Shown here: positions 7,229 to 9,434 of the stretch, one piece after another
Numbering within the stretch: the stretch's first letter is position 1
How the letters are laid out: each line of letters begins with the position of its first letter
Source of the DNA: JBKHHU01 sp046539045
GTDB taxonomy: Bacteria; Planctomycetota; Phycisphaerae; SM23-33
DNA: 9,434 nt
Direction: 5' to 3'
Assembly: GCA_046539045.1 (NCBI GenBank)
Contig: JBKHHU010000143.1
Span: forward strand, 1-9,434
Notes under the pieces: generated by a model
Databases searched by the model: none
Told to the model about the DNA's origin: nothing
The model's input: the letters and a program-made list of their open reading frames with translations, nothing else
Position numbers and translations under genes: made by a program

Positions 7229-7765
7229 TCAAGCTCCTTCCTGCAACTGCTGCCGAAGCTTGTTTCGCGATTCCGAGAGGAAGCGGTTGTACGTCCCGGC
7301 TGCGAAGTCCGGAAACGTCCACGGCAGCGGCTTCCAATCGCCCTTGCGGTACAGCAGCGTGACTTCTGCGTGCACACCGTCGCGGAGGTAGATCCGGTGG
7401 GCGAACCGCTTCATGCTCGCCAGCACCAGGTTTGCCTCGGTGACATACCCCGGATCCAGATTGATCGGGCGGGCCACCTCCGCCTGTTGGGCCAGCTCAT
7501 CTTCGATCGCGTTGGAATCCAGTTTGACATCGGTCAGCCGCTCCGGAGCCAGCAGCGGCTCGAAGCTGACGAACAGCCGCTTGAGGCCGGGGCCCATCTC
7601 ATTCTCGTAGTACGGGGTGAAGTCGAACTCCAGTAGCTCGCTGCGTACATCAACCGGGCCGTATCGTCGGCTCAGCGCACGGGCGGCTGCGTCAAAGAGA
7701 TCCGGCTTTGACGAAATCATCCCGCAGACAAGCTTTACCGGTGGAGGTTGAACGGGCCTGGCCAT
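7229..7765 (-). CDS. DUF4416 family protein, function unknown
   Basis: This 178-residue soluble protein matches the DUF4416 family as I know it. Diagnostic stretches are KLVCGMIS at the N-terminus, LLEFDFTPYYENEMGPGL, RLFVSFEPLL, KLDSNAIED, RPINLDPGYVTEANLVLAS, FAHRIYLRDGVHAEVTLLY and PLPWTFPDF. The conserved Asp, Tyr, Glu, Arg and His residues hint at ligand or metal binding, but no activity is established that I know of. It is first in an operon with the WecA-like transferase (2-bp gap) and the ligase-like protein, so a role in surface glycan synthesis is a fair inference. The start is uncertain: ATG 7765 is chosen because a promoter would begin transcription there; ATG 7774 and TTG 7801 are in frame upstream, add no family sequence, and overlap the promoter. 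There is no well-placed Shine-Dalgarno for 7765, in line with a leaderless message. Confidence 0.88.
   Translation of the reverse strand: MARPVQPPPVKLVCGMISSKPDLFDAAARALSRRYGPVDVRSELLEFDFTPYYENEMGPGLKRLFVSFEPLLAPERLTDVKLDSNAIEDELAQQAEVARPINLDPGYVTEANLVLASMKRFAHRIYLRDGVHAEVTLLYRKGDWKPLPWTFPDFAAGTYNRFLSESRNKLRQQLQEGA
7234..7242 (-). promoter_or_regulatory. Strong Shine-Dalgarno of the WecA-like gene
   Basis: AGGAAGGAG on the minus strand ends 7 nt before the ATG at 7226-7224. It lies inside the 3' end of the DUF4416 gene and decides the start of the transferase. Confidence 0.8.
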
Positions 7766-7772
7766 GCGGGGC

Positions 7773-7801
7773 ATTGTCCTGCCCGCCTCGGGACATGTCA
7801 A
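7773..7801 (-). promoter_or_regulatory. Candidate sigma-70-type promoter of the DUF4416-WecA-ligase operon
   Basis: On the minus strand TTGACA (7801-7796) is a perfect -35 box, followed by exactly 17 bp and GACAAT (7778-7773), a 4-of-6 match to TATAAT. Seven bases further on is the A of the ATG at 7765, so the predicted first transcribed base falls on or next to the start codon. This implies a leaderless mRNA. The match is seen in the sequence; activity is inferred. Confidence 0.5.
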
Positions 7802-7937
7802 CGGTTCAGCCTCCTCGGGTGCCCGTCGGCCGCTCTATCGCCCGCCGGTTCGGCTTCCCTGGGCCGGGCAAAGCGAACAAACCGGTGACGCGTTGGACCG
7901 GGTCGGCTTTGGGGTATCCTCATGCGCCGGATGACGG

Positions 7938-7943
7938 TAAAAT
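7938..7943 (+). promoter_or_regulatory. Possible -10 box for the alpha/beta hydrolase gene
   Basis: TAAAAT matches TATAAT at 5 of 6 bases in a locally AT-rich patch and lies about 50 bp before the ATG at 7993. I find no good -35 box 16-19 bp upstream. A second candidate, TATCCT at 7915-7920 with TTGGAC 16 bp ahead, is no better. Confidence 0.22.
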
Positions 7944-7992
7944 ATCGGACCCGCAAGAAGTGAAACGCAACAACAGAAGCAGAAAGAACACC

Positions 7993-9045
7993 ATGAACGC
8001 ACCGAACGCTACCGGTAGCTCGCCGCAGTATTCACCGTCTCTCGTCCATCAACGCCTGATCGAGCAGGCCCCGCTGAAGCTCGCATTCAAGGAGGGGACG
8101 GATTTCGCCTTTTGGCAGGGCGAGGCGCGGGCGCGTCTGCAGGACCTGATCCGCATGCCCGCCAACGACGGCTGGGACCTGAACGTGCGGTCGCTGTGGA
8201 AGCGGCAGACGGAGTTGGGGACGATTGAGAAGATCGTATTCACCGGCGAGCCCGGGGCGGATATCCCCGCCTACTGGTGCGTGCCTGAAAATGCCACGCC
8301 GCCTTACACCACCTTCATCTGCCTGCAGGGCCACTCGACGGGGATGCACAATTCGATCGCCGTCTCGCAGGAAGATGAACAGACGCCGATTGAGGTGGCC
8401 GGCGACCGCGATTTCGGTCTCGGCTGCATGCGAAGAGGCGTCGCAGCCCTGTGCATCGAGCAGCGGTGCTTCGGCGAGCGGGCCGAGCGGAACCTCGACG
8501 CCACCTGCCAGTACAACACCTGCCTGGACTCCGCGGCCCACGCGCTGATGCTCGGCAGAACGCTGGTCGGCGAGCGCATCCTCGATGTCGACCGATCGAT
8601 CGACTACCTCGCCGGCCGGGGGGACGTGGATATGGACCGGCTCGGGGTGATGGGCAATTCGGGAGGCGCGACCGTGGCGATGTACGGCGCCGCCCTCCTG
8701 CCGCGGGTCCGGGCCGTCATGCCCAGCTGCTCGGTGGCCACCTACGCCAGTTCGCTTCTGACGCTCTACCACTGCGTGGACAACCATATCCCGCGGATGA
8801 TGGAATGGATGGAGCTGGCCGACGTGCTGGGCATCGTCGCACCCAAGCCCATCGTGATCGTCAACGGCGAGAAAGATGAGATCTTCCCCATAGATGGGGC
8901 AAGGCAAACCGTGGCCGACCTGCGCAAGATCTACCGTGCCGCCGACGCCGAAGACCGACTCGAACACGTCATCGGCCCCGAAGGACACCGCTTCTACGCC
9001 GACCTCGCCTGGCCGAAGATGCTTTCGCTTCTGGACAGGCTTTGA
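7993..9045 (+). CDS. Alpha/beta hydrolase family enzyme, probable carbohydrate esterase or related serine hydrolase
   Basis: This 350-residue protein has the alpha/beta hydrolase fold. The nucleophile elbow is GNSGG with S223; the acid is probably D295 (NGEKDEIFP) and the base H332 (GPEGHRF). LQGHSTG at 111-117 likely forms the oxyanion region, and IEQRCFGERAERN (155-167) resembles the abhydrolase_7/acetylxylan-esterase-like branch. Members of this branch deacylate sugars or small esters; the substrate is unknown. There are nine cysteines (96, 110, 145, 154, 159, 172, 177, 246, 261), many for a protein with no signal peptide. The start is the first ATG in frame near a normal N-terminus; the same frame stays open back to 7708 but that extension overlaps the divergent promoter and gene. 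The Shine-Dalgarno is weak (AGAAAGAA about 5 nt upstream). It stands alone on the plus strand; a link with the GH43-sulfatase pair is possible but unproven. Confidence 0.85.
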   Translation: MNAPNATGSSPQYSPSLVHQRLIEQAPLKLAFKEGTDFAFWQGEARARLQDLIRMPANDGWDLNVRSLWKRQTELGTIEKIVFTGEPGADIPAYWCVPENATPPYTTFICLQGHSTGMHNSIAVSQEDEQTPIEVAGDRDFGLGCMRRGVAALCIEQRCFGERAERNLDATCQYNTCLDSAAHALMLGRTLVGERILDVDRSIDYLAGRGDVDMDRLGVMGNSGGATVAMYGAALLPRVRAVMPSCSVATYASSLLTLYHCVDNHIPRMMEWMELADVLGIVAPKPIVIVNGEKDEIFPIDGARQTVADLRKIYRAADAEDRLEHVIGPEGHRFYADLAWPKMLSLLDRL

Positions 9046-9046
9046 T

Positions 9047-9081
9047 CTGCCGCAGAGACCCAGAGAAACAGAGAACGGCAG
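9047..9081 (+). repeat. Hairpin with three 8-bp CAGAGA units in its loop
   Basis: CTGCCG at 9047-9052 pairs perfectly with CGGCAG at 9076-9081. The 23-nt loop consists of tandem units CAGAGACC (9053-9060), CAGAGAAA (9061-9068) and CAGAGAAC (9069-9076, its last base in the stem). It starts 2 nt after the hydrolase stop codon, so it would sit at the 3' end of that mRNA. There is no U tract. Confidence 0.6.
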
Positions 9082-9206
9082 TAGCTGAAGGCATTGCTGG
9101 TGACACAACCAGAGAGCCACGAACAGCGCGAACGACGAACTTCTCCTGGGGAGGCCGGCGCCGAGCTGACAGGCCCGCCGGTTCGACACGGTGAAATCAC
9201 GTAGGT

Positions 9207-9285
9207 CTCGAAGATCACGAAGATAACAAAAGAATCAGGAAGCTGTTCTTGGTGGTCTTCGAGTTCCTGGTTTTTCTTCGTGATC
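9207..9285. repeat. Nested, partly competing inverted repeats (GATCACGAAGA family)
   Basis: GATCACGAAGA (9213-9223) is exactly inverted as TCTTCGTGATC (9275-9285). Inside, bases 9230-9241 pair with 9264-9275 through a 12-bp stem with two G-T wobbles, including CAGGAA/TTCCTG. In competition, CTCGAAGA (9207-9214) pairs perfectly with TCTTCGAG (9256-9263). The T-run at 9271-9275 after TTCCTGG could let the inner hairpin work as a weak plus-strand terminator for the hydrolase gene, though the T-run itself joins the stem. Confidence 0.6.
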
Positions 9286-9332
9286 AAGAACCGATCGCCA
9301 ACCAAGCCGCCCCATGGCCAACCCAACAACCT

Positions 9333-9356
9333 CTCAGCGCCTCTGCGGCTCTGCGG
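9333..9356. repeat. Tandem CTCTGCGG repeat, inverted relative to 9053-9076
   Basis: Two perfect copies of CTCTGCGG (9341-9348, 9349-9356) follow a degenerate copy CTCAGCGC (9333-9340). The reverse complement, CCGCAGAG, is the same core as CCGCAGAG at 9050-9057, so the two tracts face each other across about 280 bp. Confidence 0.6.
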
Positions 9357-9370
9357 CGAACCCCGTCGCG

Positions 9371-9397
9371 CCTCCGTGCTCTCGGTGCCTCCCTGGC
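9371..9397. repeat. Degenerate 9-bp tandem repeat
   Basis: Three successive units, CCTCCGTGC (9371-9379), TCTCGGTGC (9380-9388) and CTCCCTGGC (9389-9397), share a CTCNGTGC-like core with a 9-bp period. It follows closely on the 8-bp repeat tract. Confidence 0.5.
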
Positions 9398-9434
9398 GAG
9401 GCCCTGAAGGTCCGATATCCCCTCCCGCACGAAA

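Larger units (their letters stand above)
7766..7992. other. Divergent intergenic control region
   Basis: This 227-bp stretch separates the start of the minus-strand DUF4416 operon from the start of the plus-strand hydrolase. It carries the minus-strand promoter at 7773-7801, a possible plus-strand -10 box at 7938-7943, and GC-rich inverted repeats such as CCGGTT (7845-7850) with AACCGG (7880-7885). A 13-codon basic reading frame lies at 7922-7963. No gene of normal size is present. Confidence 0.6.
9046..9434. other. Non-coding right end made of degenerate short-period repeats
   Basis: No gene is supported here. The 389 bp contain several short-period repeat tracts: CAGAGA units (9053-9076), ACGAA-type units (9117-9140), ACGAAGATC-type units (9207-9223 and inverted at 9275-9285), CTCTGCGG units (9333-9356) and CTCCGTGC-like units (9371-9397). 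The first and fourth are mutually inverted versions of one unit. I recall similar remnants between genes in Planctomycetota and other environmental genomes. Confidence 0.65.

Noticed and set aside
7708..7992. 95-codon N-terminal extension of the hydrolase
   Set aside because: It overlaps the DUF4416 start and its promoter, and the translation is low-complexity and unlike a signal peptide or known domain.
8032..9189. Minus-strand open frame of 385 codons
   Set aside because: It is antisense to the alpha/beta hydrolase, which has a complete catalytic triad, and it runs into the repeat region.
9046..9434. CRISPR array
   Set aside because: The repeats are 8-9 bp, directly adjacent and degenerate. 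There are no spacers of regular length and no long direct repeats.

Overview
This is a GC-rich bacterial window with six well-supported protein genes. Five lie on the minus strand and one diverges from them on the plus strand. The organism is not named by the sequence. A Cys-type sulfatase beside a GH43 glycosidase, a DUF4416 protein in front of a cell-surface glycan operon, high GC, and intergenic DNA full of degenerate 8-9 bp repeats (CAGAGA-, ACGAAGATC- and CTCCGTGC-like) together suggest Planctomycetota, perhaps Phycisphaerae, or another PVC-group relative. That is inference; no phylogenetic marker gene is present.

Layout, left to right. 1-308 holds no convincing gene but has a perfect 9-bp inverted repeat. 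309-3293 (minus) is a two-gene catabolic unit: a GH43 family beta-xylosidase/arabinofuranosidase-like enzyme (1710-3293), then, 3 bp later, a formylglycine-dependent sulfatase (309-1706). 3294-3495 is a 202-bp spacer with a hairpin after the upstream gene, an imperfect palindrome before the GH43 gene and two tiny reading frames. 3496-7765 (minus) is a tightly packed surface-polysaccharide operon read as DUF4416 protein (7229-7765), WecA/TagO-type polyprenyl-phosphate sugar-phosphate transferase (6129-7226), then an O-antigen ligase/polymerase-like membrane protein with a C-terminal TPR region (3496-6132). The gaps are +2 bp and -4 bp. 7766-7992 is the divergent control region. 7993-9045 (plus) is an alpha/beta hydrolase. 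9046-9434 is non-coding and built of several families of short degenerate repeats in opposing orientations.

Function. The operon at 3496-7765 looks able to start a lipid-linked glycan (WecA-like enzyme) and to polymerise or transfer it at the outer face of the membrane (Wzy/WaaL-like enzyme). DUF4416 is a conserved family of unknown function that is translated just ahead of them. The GH43-sulfatase pair looks like part of a sulfated-polysaccharide degradation route. None of the three hydrolases has a visible signal peptide, so they may act on oligosaccharides inside the cell.

The points most worth a second look are a TTGACA/17 bp/GACAAT promoter whose predicted transcription start falls on the A of the DUF4416 start codon (a possible leaderless mRNA), the DUF4416-glycan coupling, and the nested repeat region at the right end. 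I see no CRISPR array, tRNA, rRNA, insertion sequence or clearly new defence system.
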